64,000 nt of DNA from Cryptomeria japonica (Eukaryota; Streptophyta; Pinopsida; Cupressales; Cupressaceae). The position numbers and the translations under genes were made by a program. Below, piece after piece: positions 24,083 to 35,009 of the stretch (within the stretch, counting starts at the first letter, position 1; each line of letters begins with the position of its first letter). The stretch is taken from the NCBI RefSeq assembly GCF_030272615.1, contig NC_081413.1:551765136-551829135 (forward strand). The letters run 5' to 3'. The notes beneath the pieces are model-generated. The model was not told the origin of the DNA. It made no database searches and saw only the letters and a list, made by a program, of their open reading frames with translations.

Positions 24083-24240
24083 GAAAAGTCAGTCCTTGTG
24101 CAACTGGTATGTGGTTAGGAAATTTGGGGATCACTTCTACATCTCTGAATGTCCATGGAGTTTGCGAGGAAACATGTGCAAGCATGTGTTGAAGGTTGTT
24201 GCAATGATGAACAATTCATTCCACGATTCACGTGTTCCGC

Positions 24241-24318
24241 GTAAGTGGATGTTCGTGAATGTTGATTTTTGCTAACTTAAAAGATGTGTACTTCACCCTA
24301 AGATCTTGTTTCATACAG
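24241..24318 (+). other. MULE transposase intron
   Basis: The donor CCGC|GTAAGT and acceptor CATACAG|AT join two open readings in phase. The length is 78 bp. Confidence 0.8.
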
Positions 24319-24825
24319 ATCCTATTCCTATGTTGACTCCAACATTTGCTAATACTAATGAAAACCCAACACCTGAACCTATCGTCGATACCATTTCTAA
24401 TGCACATACAAATTTAGAGGATGTGGACATTGTAATGTGGAATGAAGCAAACAAAAAGTTAAACATATTGTCACAAACAATGTCGGGTTCAGACGATAAA
24501 CTAATGGCATTTGTAGGCTGTCTGGATAGGTTCATGGCTGATCTTCAGAATGTCGGTGCCATGTCATTTTATTTTAGTCCATCTACCGATCCAGCTAATA
24601 CAACCACCAAACGTATGCGGCCTTGGTTCAGTGCAAGTCGGGTCCGTCATTGCAATCGGCGGCAACATAGGCATAGTACTAAGAGTGAGATCTGTCATGA
24701 TGTTCAGCAGTCTGTCACCTTTGAGTTCCCCTTTGAAACTTCTAGGAGGAGAAGGGGAAAGAGGCAATTGGACCAAGCACCAGAGCCGCATGTCCTTGCC
24801 ACTGCATCGGTTGTGTCTAATACAG

Positions 24826-24906
24826 GTTGGTACTCTAGTGTCACATGTAAGTGGTTTCTAAACATGTGAATGTTGTACGTGTTTATTTAGTCGTTATGTC
24901 TTGTAG
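24826..24906 (+). other. last MULE transposase intron
   Basis: The donor ACAG|GTTGGT and acceptor TTGTAG|TC lead in phase into a 134-bp terminal exon ending in TGA at 25038-25040. Confidence 0.7.
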
Positions 24907-25496
24907 TCGGTGAAAGTGATCCACACTTATGTGTGATAGTGTTCGACACCCCCTCAACACCTAGCCATAGGAGTCCTCATCAGCAGTTGGCTTTTGATGG
25001 TTTTTTACGTGGAGAGGGATCACACAATGATCCTTGCTGATACTAATTTTACTATTATTTGTTCAGATTAAGCTTTTTGTTTGTAACTATGTCATATATG
25101 TGCTTGATGTTTAGCCATTCTTCATTCAACCTATTGCGTAATAGGGAACAACTTTGTTTATTGTAGTTGCATTGTAATGTTTACTATAACTGTCCCTAAC
25201 CATCTTTTATACTATATATTTGTATGCAGGTCCGTTATTTTTTTGCCCTATTTTATCACTAAATGGCGTTCACATACACGTCGGGCGACGGGTGCAGGTT
25301 TTATGCAACTTAATTTTTAGTATTATGCTTTTATGTCTTCAATTTATTGAATGCTCTAGTTAAATAATTAATACTCTTATGGTGTGATTATGTCTTGCAT
25401 TTTTTTAGTGCTTAATACTCTTATGTCTTATATTTATTGAATGCTATAGTTATATGACTAACACTCTTATCGTATGTATTTGTAGACTGCTAGAGA

Positions 25497-25982
25497 GGTT
25501 GGCAAAGAACGACGAGGAGTCTGCCTTATTTCAGTGCCTCCCAGATATCATTGTTTCAGATATTATCTGAACAATAACTCCCAGATGGGCCGCTGAGTGG
25601 ACCATTCGAATGGGAAGATATTATACCGAGGACAATATGTACACTGTCGACATAGAAGACATGATCTCATTCACCAGATTGTCGACTCCATTGACGGTCG
25701 CTTTGTATAGGTGACTATGGCCAATGTATTTTGCCCTTGCATACTAGCCAGTCACTCTCCCTCAGATTCACATAATCTGTGCTGATAGACCCCATTGGAG
25801 ACATGGACAGTCCCTGGTGCCATTCTTCGATGACAGTATCGAGGATGTCACGACATTCTTTCCATGGAACTTGCTTATTATGGACTACACCCCCATTTTC
25901 ATGGGTTATGGTAGTACACGGCTAGCAGGGAGTTTGTGAGGATACAGAGTAGATTCCCAATGTGGAGGAGGTCCTCTAATTA
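25497..25982 (+). pseudogene. unknown decayed ORF downstream of the transposase
   Basis: A single frame reads coherently over about 160 codons despite about six internal stops: GVCLISVPPRYHCFRYYLN, then NGKILYRGQYVHCRHRRHDL, MANVFCPCILASHSP, and a C-terminal SREFVRIQSRFPMWRR before TAA. It is basic and His/Arg-rich. I do not recognise it. It may be a second MULE-encoded protein or an exon of another TE gene. Confidence 0.45.
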
Positions 25983-26183
25983 AAATTGTATAATTTCTCC
26001 TGTATGACTATGCTAATTTTTATAAAATAGTTAATTTCTATGGTTACATAGCCAATCTTTGTAAGTCATTTGTCTCGAATGTTTACGATTTATATGTTTG
26101 TGTCAGTTATGTTTACAGTTTATATGTTTGTCTCTATGCACTTTATATGTCTACAAACCAATACACTTTATATGTTAATTTAA

Positions 26184-26412
26184 ATCTAATAAATATAATC
26201 CTTTCTCTAAACAGGTCATAGGCATTGTAATTTTGATATGCAATGAAATTAAGATGTGAGATATGGAATGTAGATAATCTAATAAATATAATCCTTTCTC
26301 TAAACATGTGATAGGCATTAAGTCTACTCTAAAAGGAATAACATTGATTTATGTAATAATGCAATATTGATATGCAATGAAATTAAGATGTGAGATATGG
26401 AATGCAGATGTG
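26184..26412 (+). repeat. tandem duplication in AT-rich DNA
   Basis: The string TAATCTAATAAATATAATCC (in a longer shared block) and the string GATATGCAATGAAATTAAG each occur twice within about 230 bp. Confidence 0.7.
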
Positions 26413-26519
26413 TAAATTGTGAACACTTGGATTGAAGACAATTTTCTCTCCTTCATGATGATGCAAGAATGTCAATTTTCTCTCCTTGGATTGAACACTT
26501 GGTATATGGGCCAGCCAGT

Positions 26520-27000
26520 CATTGAATCAGCGAAAAGGACTAATGTGATGTGTTAGTCTATTTCATCATTTCGCGTGCCAAAAGGAAAAGTCCGCCAGCT
26601 AGTACTCGAATCGCAACTGTTAGTTTCGCATGTTAGTGCAAGGTCAGTCAATCAAAACCGTTAGTTTCGCATGTTAGTGCAAGGTTAGTCAATCGTAGCT
26701 ATTAGTTTCGCGTGTTAGTGATAGGTTATTCAATCACAGCTGTTAGTTTTGCGTGCTAGTGACAGGTTAGTCAATCGCAGTCATTAGTTTCATGGTGTGT
26801 TGGTCTATTTCTCCGTTTCGCATGCCAAAAGGAAAAGTCCACCAGCCAGTACTCAAATCGCAACCATTAGTCAATCGCAACCATTAGTTTCGCTTGTTAG
26901 TGTAAGGTTAATCAATCAAAAATATTTAGTTTCACGTGTTAGTGCAAGGTTAGTCAATCGCAGTCATTAGTTTCACGTGTTGAGCACCAAATCTAAATCA
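26520..27000 (+). repeat. TTAGTCAATCG array, about 42-bp period
   Basis: About seven units of the type GTTAGTTTCGCATGTTAGTG plus CAAGGTTAGTCAATCG occur, with one inserted stretch (CCAAAAGGAAAAGTCC) present twice. A related array lies in inverted orientation at 28345-28590. Confidence 0.8.
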
Positions 27001-27003
27001 AAT

Positions 27004-27150
27004 AAATCATAAAATCCTCCATTTTATGAAGAAAAAATCATCATTTTCCTTCCAAAGTAAAATAACGTTTATGTGGAATTAACTCATAAAATCCTCCATT
27101 TTTAGAAGAAGAAATCATCATTTTCCTTCCAAAGTAAAATAACCTATAAG
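27004..27150 (+). repeat. tandem duplication, about 75-80 bp unit
   Basis: CATAAAATCCTCCATTTT, then AATCATCATTTTCCTTCC, then AAAGTAAAATAAC occurs twice in a row, directly before ORF-D. Confidence 0.75.
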
Positions 27151-27745
27151 TTGTCGAACAAGTATGAAGGGGATGCAAAAATGTATTTGACAACATGACA
27201 GTTCAATGTCTGGGAAGTTGCTGATATTAGATTCCTGGAACATGAGGATTTCATTGCTGATAGTGACTTTATTGCCTCCAAAGAGTTCACCACATTCTTA
27301 TATCAACATAAAGGACTACAGATCAGAAATATCATGAAGGATAGCAATGAAGAACAACAAGTCTAAAAGCTAGAGGAGGAAATGGGTCTAATGATGAAAG
27401 AAATGACACCTGAGAAAGGGAGACAATTGCTTAAGGAGGCTAGCATGCTATTGTATTCTGGATGGGACATGAAGTCTACCCTATTATTTGATGGCTTTCT
27501 CAAGAAGCAGGATCCTAATAAACAAATGATGCCAGATGAAATTGACAAGCTCTTCAGGGGATAAGGATATGATCCAGATCAGAAAGGTCTTCTACAATGG
27601 GATATCTATCCTAAAGATAAGAGACCCACACTGGTTGACACAGAAGAATCTTTTGGACATCTGATGATACAACAAGTTGGAAAGACTGACCATGTAGGGA
27701 TGCTAAATTTGATTATCTTTCAGTTTGTTAAAAAAAGCGTTAGTT
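27150..27745 (+). pseudogene. ORF-D: remnant of the ORF-A family
   Basis: One frame with a few stops reads EFTTFLYQHKG, then EEEMGLMMKEMTPEKGRQL, MLLYSGWDMKSTLLFDGFL and a charged tail. It aligns with the 5820-6130 part of ORF-A (LADNNFVTTGSFMQFVWKQ, TPKKGREM, LFLPEWDIVDALVLE). Only this middle section survives. It lies between the inverted repeat arrays at 26520 and 28345, so it may have been carried inside a larger element. Function is unknown. Confidence 0.6.
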
Positions 27746-28344
27746 AGTAGCTATGTACTGAAAAGTCACACCTCTTGGTGAAGATGTATACTCTCATATA
27801 AATGAGGGAATTTTTGTAATATTAGAGGGATCATTAGAAAAGAAGTGGATTATAGCCACAGACTCACCATTGTACTATTTTGATGAAGAAATATAATACA
27901 ATCAGTTGTTTTTCCTTTCTGTATGTGCTGTTGATTACTACATTTTCTGCAAGCAGTTGCTTGTAATATTATGTAAAGGAGATAAGGTTATTTGTGTTCT
28001 TCCAGTGAAATTTTGTGTTTAATATTGTAGATTTGGATGAAAAAGGATTTAGTTGTGAATTGTAATTGTTCCCTGTATTCCTTCCTTGGGTGGTCTCTTA
28101 AAGTTATGGTTAAAATCATTCAAGCAGTTTACAATATAAACATTGAAGTAGATCTCACAAGAAACAGTAACTCACAGACTTGCGAAAAGGGGTGGGTTTA
28201 AAAACTGTCTCATAAGTTTACACAATAAGTCCTGAAGAAATATAAAGACTTTGTAGCCCAAATAGCAAAGAAGGCACTGGTCATCTATAAGATACAAGTC
28301 ATTACCATATCAGTTCATTTTTTATTTTAAAATTAATCCCAAGA
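27746..28344. other. AT-rich spacer downstream of ORF-D
   Basis: Possibly a 3' untranslated region; nothing else seen. Confidence 0.4.
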
Positions 28345-28590
28345 ATAGACGCGTCCGCCATTTCCTTTAGGCCCACGAAATGGCGAAATCGACTAACATG
28401 CCGCGTTAGTCCTTTTAGCTGATTCACTGAGTGGCAGGCTGCCATTTCCTTTATGCCCGCGAAACGGAGAAATCAACTAACACGCCGTGTTAGTCGATTT
28501 CACCATGAGATGGCGATGTGGAATTTGCGGGCATCTAGTTAGCGAATCAACGAAAATGACTGACTAACACTTGTCACATATATATGAAGT
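28345..28590 (-). repeat. inverted partner of the 26520-27000 array
   Basis: It contains GACTAACATGCCGCGTTAGT and CAACTAACACGCCGTGTTAG, both near-palindromic, plus CCATTTCCTTTAGGCCC twice. The order is reversed relative to 26520-27000. Confidence 0.65.
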
Positions 28591-28739
28591 GTTACTTTCA
28601 ATTTGAGTTTCTTTGTTTACGAAATACAAGTACAACTAACCTGTGTATTATACTACACCTTTTTTGTGTGGGCTGAAGCTATTGTGGCTCCAAAATAGAC
28701 CTTTCATGTGGTAAAGCTTAAATAGTTAAATACTCATTG

Positions 28740-29010
28740 ATCTATATTTAATATTTACAAAGAATAATAGTCATTGAGCAGTCTATCTTATGTACTTGTG
28801 ATTTAGTTTATCCATCATTTATAAATAAGCATTTTTTCAATCTTCAATAAGAAACTATTATAAACAGGTGGAAGTTAATATTTACAAAGAAGAATACCTC
28901 ATTGAGCAAGCTATCTTATGTACTTGTGATTCAGTTTATCCATCATTTATAAATAAGCATTTTTCAGTCTTCTATAAGCAACTATTATAAGCAGGTGGAA
29001 GTTAACAAAA
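28740..29010 (+). repeat. tandem duplication, about 130-bp unit
   Basis: The unit from CTTATGTACTTGTGATT through TTTATCCATCATTTATAAAT to CAGGTGGAAGTTAA occurs twice with few changes. Confidence 0.8.
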
Positions 29011-29528
29011 ATTGCCATCATACAATTAGTGGTTCTTTTAAATCCACTATAAAAAAAACTTTTAACCTATAGTTAGGTTTCAGGTATAGATTCACTTGCC
29101 TTGGTTTGCAAACACTGATTGGGAAGTCATATTAAGAGAAGTGCAAAAACCATTCATCATACAAGATGTGTAGAAAAGCCACATAGAACCTTTTAGAAAG
29201 CATGAAAAAGTGTACAACAAACCAATCATTAACCATTGATGTTTAAGTGAAGTCAATCACATTTATTTTTTAATTTTTTTTGACAAGGTGGCAAGGCCAC
29301 TTAATATATTTTTGCAACTGGTTCAAGAAGGGCTCCCGAAGAAAAGAACTAGAAAGAAAAACTTTGGTCAATCAAGTTTATTGAAAATAACCATTCATGA
29401 ATCATACAAAGTGTCTTCCTAAATGAAAGAATATGTCTGATTACAAAAAGTCTACACCACTGCTGACATTTTATTGAACAGGACTCGACAATATACATCT
29501 ACAAAACTTTCGTAACAGTGCAAGCCTG

Positions 29529-30203
29529 TTATAAAGGCAGAGGTTGAGTATTTAAATGACTTTTGTTTCCCCTAGTGGTTGGAGTAAGGGGAGGCACAAC
29601 ATTCCCATCATCTTCATCAGTTATGGAGGCAAACACCTCCGCATATGTCCATTTCCAGTGCTGAGCGCGTTGCGCACAAATATCTAGCATCCCTTGCATC
29701 TGGTCACTTATGATTTTGATGTTTTTAGCACACGCCTCACGCACTACCTCTTGTCTCTCATTCACCATCTGCAAACCACACACTTCCAGCTCAAGGTCTG
29801 TATTCTTATCATCCAAGTCCATGACCTTGTTATTGAGTTCCATGCATTTCTTATTGAGATCAACGCATTTCTTATTGAGTTCGGTGCATCTCCTTTTCAC
29901 TTTAGTGAGTCTCCATTCAAGATCAAAAACAATCCCCTTCAGCCTTTCATTTTCAGTGTGAGCCATTTTGACCTTCTACGCTAGCAGTTCTACTTGCATG
30001 GCATCAAACTTCATTATGTCCATCCCATCATTCCAATCTGCAAAGGGTGGTGGTGGTTGTCTTACAGATTTCTGTAAACCGTTGTTAGAGGTGAGAACAT
30101 CGGTCGTCCCATTCACCTTTGAATTCGTAGCAGGCGTTCTGTTCTGCAGAACAGATGTTTCGACACCCTTTCTTTTTTCTGTCCGTGGTCTTCCCATTGC
30201 CAT
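29529..30203 (-). pseudogene. unknown basic/coiled-coil protein, minus strand
   Basis: Coding starts with ATG at 30203 two bases after a good acceptor (TTTGCAG), so an upstream exon is likely. The N-terminus is basic (MGRPRTEKRKG, nuclear-signal-like), then a Pro run (QPPPPFADWNDG). A long coiled coil of repeated LNKKCxxL units (RRCTELNKKCVDLNKKCMEL) follows, and an acidic tail. A single in-frame TAG (29976-29978) breaks an otherwise open 225-codon frame. The heptad pattern suggests self-association. I do not recognise the family. It lies downstream of, and on the same strand as, the spliced gene at 31160-35006. Confidence 0.6.
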
Positions 30204-32189
30204 CCCTGCAAACAATGCCAAAAAGAAGTATATGTAGACAAGTGGGCAAGACAACATGAAAAATGCAAGAAACAATAGTTTATGCCAACAAGAAACGAAC
30301 TGCTATCTGTTGCATTTTTTGGAATGAATAACATTATGCATGATACAAAAGTTAATGTGTTCACTAAAGTTGACATGTTCACTAAATTGGGCACTTGGGT
30401 GACAGGTTACCTGCCAATTGGGAATCCATGTTTTGGGAAGATAACTCCATCACTCACCACTCCTCATCCTGCATCCAACTTATTATACATCTGCCATTAA
30501 ACTATAACGGAAGTCTGGTGTATTTTAATAGATTTTTTTCTTTGGTTATTTTTTTGTTGTTAATTCATTTCAGATTGAGTGTTCAAAAACAAACAATAAC
30601 AATGGTATATTCAACTGTCGTAGGCTACAGTGGAAAGAGCACATGGTTTACAATTTCAATCAAACATTCCTCTTCATCTCTATACGTAAAAGAGTTGCAG
30701 GGACCCTATTGCTACGCAATAACAAACCTATGCATATGCAATATATAAGAGACCTTGACCAAAACTTGATAAGAGACCTTGAAGAAAACTTGAACAGTAA
30801 ACGACTATCATCGACTTTATTGTACTATCCACTATCATTATTAAGAATGTTTTTCACCAAAGAAAGGTTTGTGAAGTTATTAAAGGGTAGTTGATGGTGC
30901 AGGATCACCATGAAACAGTCCAACAAATCAAGCCTTTACAATTATTTTGCTTAAAATAGCATGAAAGGTTGAAAATAATGTACAATTCATCTAAGACATA
31001 AATAATAATTGAGAGGGTTTAAACTATGCTAAGGTAAAAGCCATGTCAATATAACATCTCCAAATCCCATCTGAATAGGGTCTATCAAGACTGATCTTCC
31101 ACCATAGTATCTCGCTCTAAATATTTGGAAAGAGGAACAACAACTATGATCGAAGAATATTATCGCCTCCGCTGTCTGGATTGCGCAATGGAGTTGATGA
31201 CACTATAAAATGCTTTACACTTCTTCTCATTCTTATGCAACTTGGGAGGGGTGATGCCAAGTGATCGTAGCCTGTGACTTACCTGTTTGATCATAGGGCC
31301 GCATTTAACATCCTCTTTTTGTGGCTAGACACTTTAACCGGCTTTATCTTGCCACATACAAACGACATCATATGAGTGCTTCCTATTTCATTCCATTGAA
31401 ATAAGGTAAAGGATGGAATGAGAAGACGGAGGAAGGGATCTTGTCATCTTCAAAAATTACCAAGGGTGGGGAACAGACTAGGTCTTCAATGGGCCACACC
31501 ACCCATGAGTTTAGGGAATTTGACAAGACATTGGCGAAAGCACCTGGGCAAGGCAGTTGGGCATTTGCATCAAAGACTTTGACTATGCGAACTTTAGCAC
31601 AATGTCATGGGAGTGGAATAGTATGACACATTACACCCTTCTCTAGGCCATCAACAACACCTTCCCCAACCACTGCCCCATCCACTAGTAGGTGGACTTC
31701 AACTCCAACAGCAACAATGTGAGCATCTTCATTGGCACACTCTTCTTTATCTTCCATGGTTGCCTGCATCAGTAACGAGTGGACACGGTCGCTTAAATAA
31801 AATTCTTTATACATGTCCATCAAACATAGTCAAATGAATTCATGGAAATGCAGTACAACAGTACCGGAGTAGCTGTCTGTCCCAGCCTATTGCCCCCATC
31901 GTGGTCACGGTCTTCATTTGTACATCCATCATCATTTCCCCCAGACTCTTTCTCAATGCTTGTTTCTATTGGATTATGCTACAAAATGGGACAAATTGTA
32001 CAAGAGTGTAAGTACACATTAAACCCATATGCCTACGAACACTACTGGACCAAGGCCGATGAATTTTACATGACTAAGGCAATAACAGGAACACAGATAA
32101 TGGACACAAACCACAACATCATAAAAAATGCTCTCTAGTAAACACTGCCCCTCACCGCCTATTATCCAAAAGAAGAGCCCAATACCTAT

Positions 32190-32744
32190 TCATCTCTGCT
32201 CTTATCCTCCAATGTCTGCCCCAATTGAGTGGACTTCTCTACAATCTTCTCGCCACTACATGCACTCAAATTTCCATTCACTGTCTCCTTCAGCTTCTCC
32301 GTCGAAATAGACTTCTGAAGTTTCTCGTCCAATACCACGGTCGATTGCATAAAAAAAGAGTTACTGTATAGTATAACACACCATGTCATGATATAGAACT
32401 ACATGTCATGCACAATGGCACCGTATTACCCATTCATCTTTGCACCTATCCTCCAGCCTCTGCCCTAGTTCAAGAGAGTTCTCTGCAATCGTCTCGCCAC
32501 TGCATGCACTCGATTTTTCAATCGTCATCTCCTTCAGCTTCTTCCTCCTAACAGACGTCTGAGATTTTGGACTTGGTTTTTTGGGAACACTACACATGAT
32601 GTCATCAAGAAACTGCATTGACTGTTCTTTGCTCATATCATCCATCATCTGCCCCAACTCAGGAGACTGCTCCACAATCTTCTCACCACTGCATGCACCC
32701 AATTTTTCATTTGACGTCTCCTTCAGCTTCTTTGAAGAAACAGA
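32190..32744 (-). repeat. 35-aa repeat spread over two exons
   Basis: Three copies of KLKET-EKL-ACSGEKIVE-S-ELGQ-x-DD are found: two in exon 32430-32744 and one in 32186-32311. The third ends in a stop where the second has Trp, consistent with TGG to TAG. This shows exon or segment duplication. Confidence 0.8.
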
Positions 32745-32949
32745 CTTATACGTAACAAACGATCGAGGTTTTCGACTTAATTTTTTGCACACAGTGCATT
32801 ATGTGTCATCCAATACCATGGGATCAACCTACAATGACATGGATGAAATAGTCAACATACTACATAGTGCAGTGCAAAGCATACCATGCAATGAAAACAC
32901 ACATATGAACAGGTCAACAGACAGTCACCTTCGATGACAAACATGTTGC

Positions 32950-33225
32950 GTCATCTGAAGTCAAACTTGTTTTTTCTGCGACATTCTTCTTTTCTTACTT
33001 CCTCGACGAATCAGATGCAGGCTCATTGACTCGCACGTTTGTTTCAGGATGTGAAGTTTGCCTTGTTTTTCCACAATATTCTTCTTTTTTTGCTTCCTCA
33101 ACAAAACAGGTGCACCCTCTTTTGTTTGATGATCTGAAGTCGACCTTGTTTTTTCCGCAACATTCTTCTTTTTTTGCTTCCCCAACGAAATAGATGCAGC
33201 CTCATTCATTGGCATGTTTGTCTCA
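32950..33225 (-). repeat. about 33-aa basic repeat in one exon
   Basis: Three copies of a unit with RKQKKKNxVEKTR and TSDHQT occur. The third is out of frame by one base and carries a stop. The Lys runs are nuclear-signal-like. Confidence 0.75.
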
Positions 33226-34339
33226 TGATTAGCCTTCGATGCCAGAACCTCCTCGCCATGGCCTATAGTTTCACTTAAAATCTGGGCACCAGGATAGGAT
33301 ACGTCAATAGTTCATTCTTCACATGTTTAAAGGAATTTAGTAAACTGCAAAAAAATACGATCACTAGAAAATTACCTCTGTTGCAATATTCTTTCTTTGT
33401 AGTAACTCTAAAACCTTCTTCCTTCTCGCCTCCCTAACCGGACTGTTGTCGTACACTTGCATTGCTTCCTTTATCTCTTCCTTCCCTCTGGTAGGAAGCT
33501 CATCTCGTGTTTTCTTTCCATTTTTCATACACACCCGATCAGTGACACTTTTTTTTGCATACTGTGTCGTACACCCATTTGGTATTCAATATTAGACTCC
33601 CTCTTTTTCAAGTGCATCAGCAATTTCTTCGTATGATCCACGTTGCACTTTCCACTTCCACACTGTTGATGACTGTGTTGTGCAATCCCCAATAATGGTA
33701 GTTGATGTTCTCTGGCTCTATGCATATTAAGCCTCCCCAGATCCCAAAACTGACAACCTCCATTTTCAGAACAATAATGAAAGAGACAAAAGTAGTGCAA
33801 CCTGCCATTATTATGTTCTCTTTTGTGATCGACTTGTTGTTGCGCACAACCAATAGAGACAAAGAGTCACATTCAATTTTGCACTAACCAAGAATTATAA
33901 ATATAATCCAACATATAATGACTAATAGTGGACCTCCTTATTACTCGCCCCTCCTTGTTCCTATTCGCGAGCACTGACAGAATCACGTTGCCATTCAGCC
34001 TCCTACTCTATGCTCACCTCGTGCTCGCTACGAACGTCCCCTTTTTCACTCTCACCGCCTCGAGCATCAATATAATCGCCCTCATCTATATTTCCAATAG
34101 CCTCATCTTCCTCACCAACACAACCACTGTCATAATATTGTTCAATAAAATAGCACACATCATCGATCCATTTTATGCCCGTGTATATATCTACATTTCC
34201 ACTTATAAATCCCAACTTTCAGCAACCATGCCATGCAATGATGGAAAAAAAATATAATGCAATGATAAATAATTACCAGTGTGGTTGTGTAATCACTGAG
34301 AAGCTGACTTGACAATGGGCTCAAAATTGGAGACCCGAC

Positions 34340-34744
34340 TTGTGACTCATTCAGATTTGAATCCCCAACTAGTCCCTGACCTGAAGGCCCATCCCCTGAC
34401 TCTTTCGGATTTGGATCCCCAACTAGTCCCACATTTGAAAGCCCAATTCCTAACTCTTTCAGATTTGAATCCTCAACTACTCGTGGATGTGAAAGTCCAA
34501 CTCTTGAATCTTTCAGATTTGAATCCCCAACTTGTCATGCATCTGAAAGACCAACTCCTGACTCTTTCAGATTTGAATCCTCAACTAGTTCTGGATATGA
34601 AAGCCCGACTCCTGAAAATTTCAAATTTGAATCTCCAACTGGTCGCGCATCTGAAAGCCCAACTCCCAACTCTTTCGGATTTGAATCCTCAACTACTCCT
34701 AGATGTGAAAGCCCAACTCCTGAAGATATGATGCTTAACTGATC
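34340..34744 (-). repeat. 54-bp (18-aa) tandem repeat in an exon
   Basis: Seven units have starts at 34351, 34405, 34459, 34513, 34567, 34621 and 34675, an exact 54-bp period, plus a partial unit. On the minus strand each encodes a GVGLSDARPVGDSNLKFS-like peptide. One unit has CGA changed to TGA. The plus strand is also open for 140 codons, which is a by-product of the repeat. Confidence 0.9.
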
Positions 34745-35009
34745 CTGTATATGAAAGCCCACCTCTCTCCTAGGTATACAAATTAGTTCTCCAGTCACAA
34801 GCATTAAACAGTGACAACACTAAGCAATACTACATGTTGCATAATCCATTAAAACTACTTATCTTACAGGCAGGCCAATGTCACATGTCACTGGGAAGCG
34901 AACGCGGCCAACTCCCATGAGGTCATTTGCCTTTAGCTCCAGTAACCCATAATCAAGATCAGCAGTTTCCCTCAACCTTTTTCGCAATGCAATTGACATG
35001 ATTGAGCTG

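Larger units (their letters stand above)
20756..25040 (+). pseudogene. Mutator-like (MULE) transposase, spliced, interrupted by a solo LTR
   Basis: Exon 1 begins after an acceptor at 20748 (ATG 20756). Exon 2 (about 21060-21743) encodes a Cys-rich N-terminal segment (KKCAWTYQ, GCTCHFIVKV), the MULE entry segment ending RIGSIQSRKH, and ISMDSTFVTNKYG with the first catalytic Asp. A GTAAGT intron (21744-21829) joins it to YQLYLCLIFDEQQSGVPVAW and FIMDDVSVEIQAI with the second catalytic Asp region. Then come CIWHVR (C-x2-H), a helical insert, NFAHANQDTNNVIESYHGKL (exon from 22530), and a SWIM-like zinc finger ECPWSLRGNMCKH after 24088. Introns 24241-24318 and 24826-24906 give an in-frame tail ending in TGA (25038-25040). 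Internal stops (TAA, TAG, TGA) make it inactive. It would cut and paste the element DNA in the nucleus. The first SWIM Cys is Ser. Confidence 0.88.
31160..35006 (-). pseudogene. multi-exon TE-type gene of unknown function with modular peptide repeats
   Basis: Exons (plus coordinates, read right to left): 34868-35006 (ATG 34999), 34277-34744, 34018-34215, 33376-33672, 32929-33281, 32430-32744, 32186-32311, 31865-31978, 31461-31763, and a terminal exon of about 31160-31396 ending in TAA. Junctions are GT-AG and every internal exon is phase 0 to phase 0; one 1-nt indel is implied in 32929-33281. The first exon encodes MSIALRKRLRETADLDYGLL. Exon 2 holds 18-aa repeats. Exon 33376-33672 has GSYEEIADALEKEGV, helix-turn-helix-like, then a basic region. 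Exon 31461-31763 resembles a domain of plant transposon proteins (DUF8039-like: AHIVAVGVEVHLLVDG, LPCPGAF, WPIEDLV). Stops mostly fit C-to-T change. It may be the second gene of the MULE or an old host gene. Confidence 0.65.

Noticed and set aside
33525-33800. Minus-strand ORF with C/H pattern that looks like two C2H2 zinc fingers
   Set aside because: It is a frame shadow. A different frame gives GSYEEIADALEKEGV and continues for 99 codons between good splice sites in phase with its neighbours.
34309-34731. 140-codon plus-strand ORF of Leu/Pro repeats
   Set aside because: It arises from the 54-bp repeat on the opposite strand; the minus reading fits a spliced gene with phase-0 exons.
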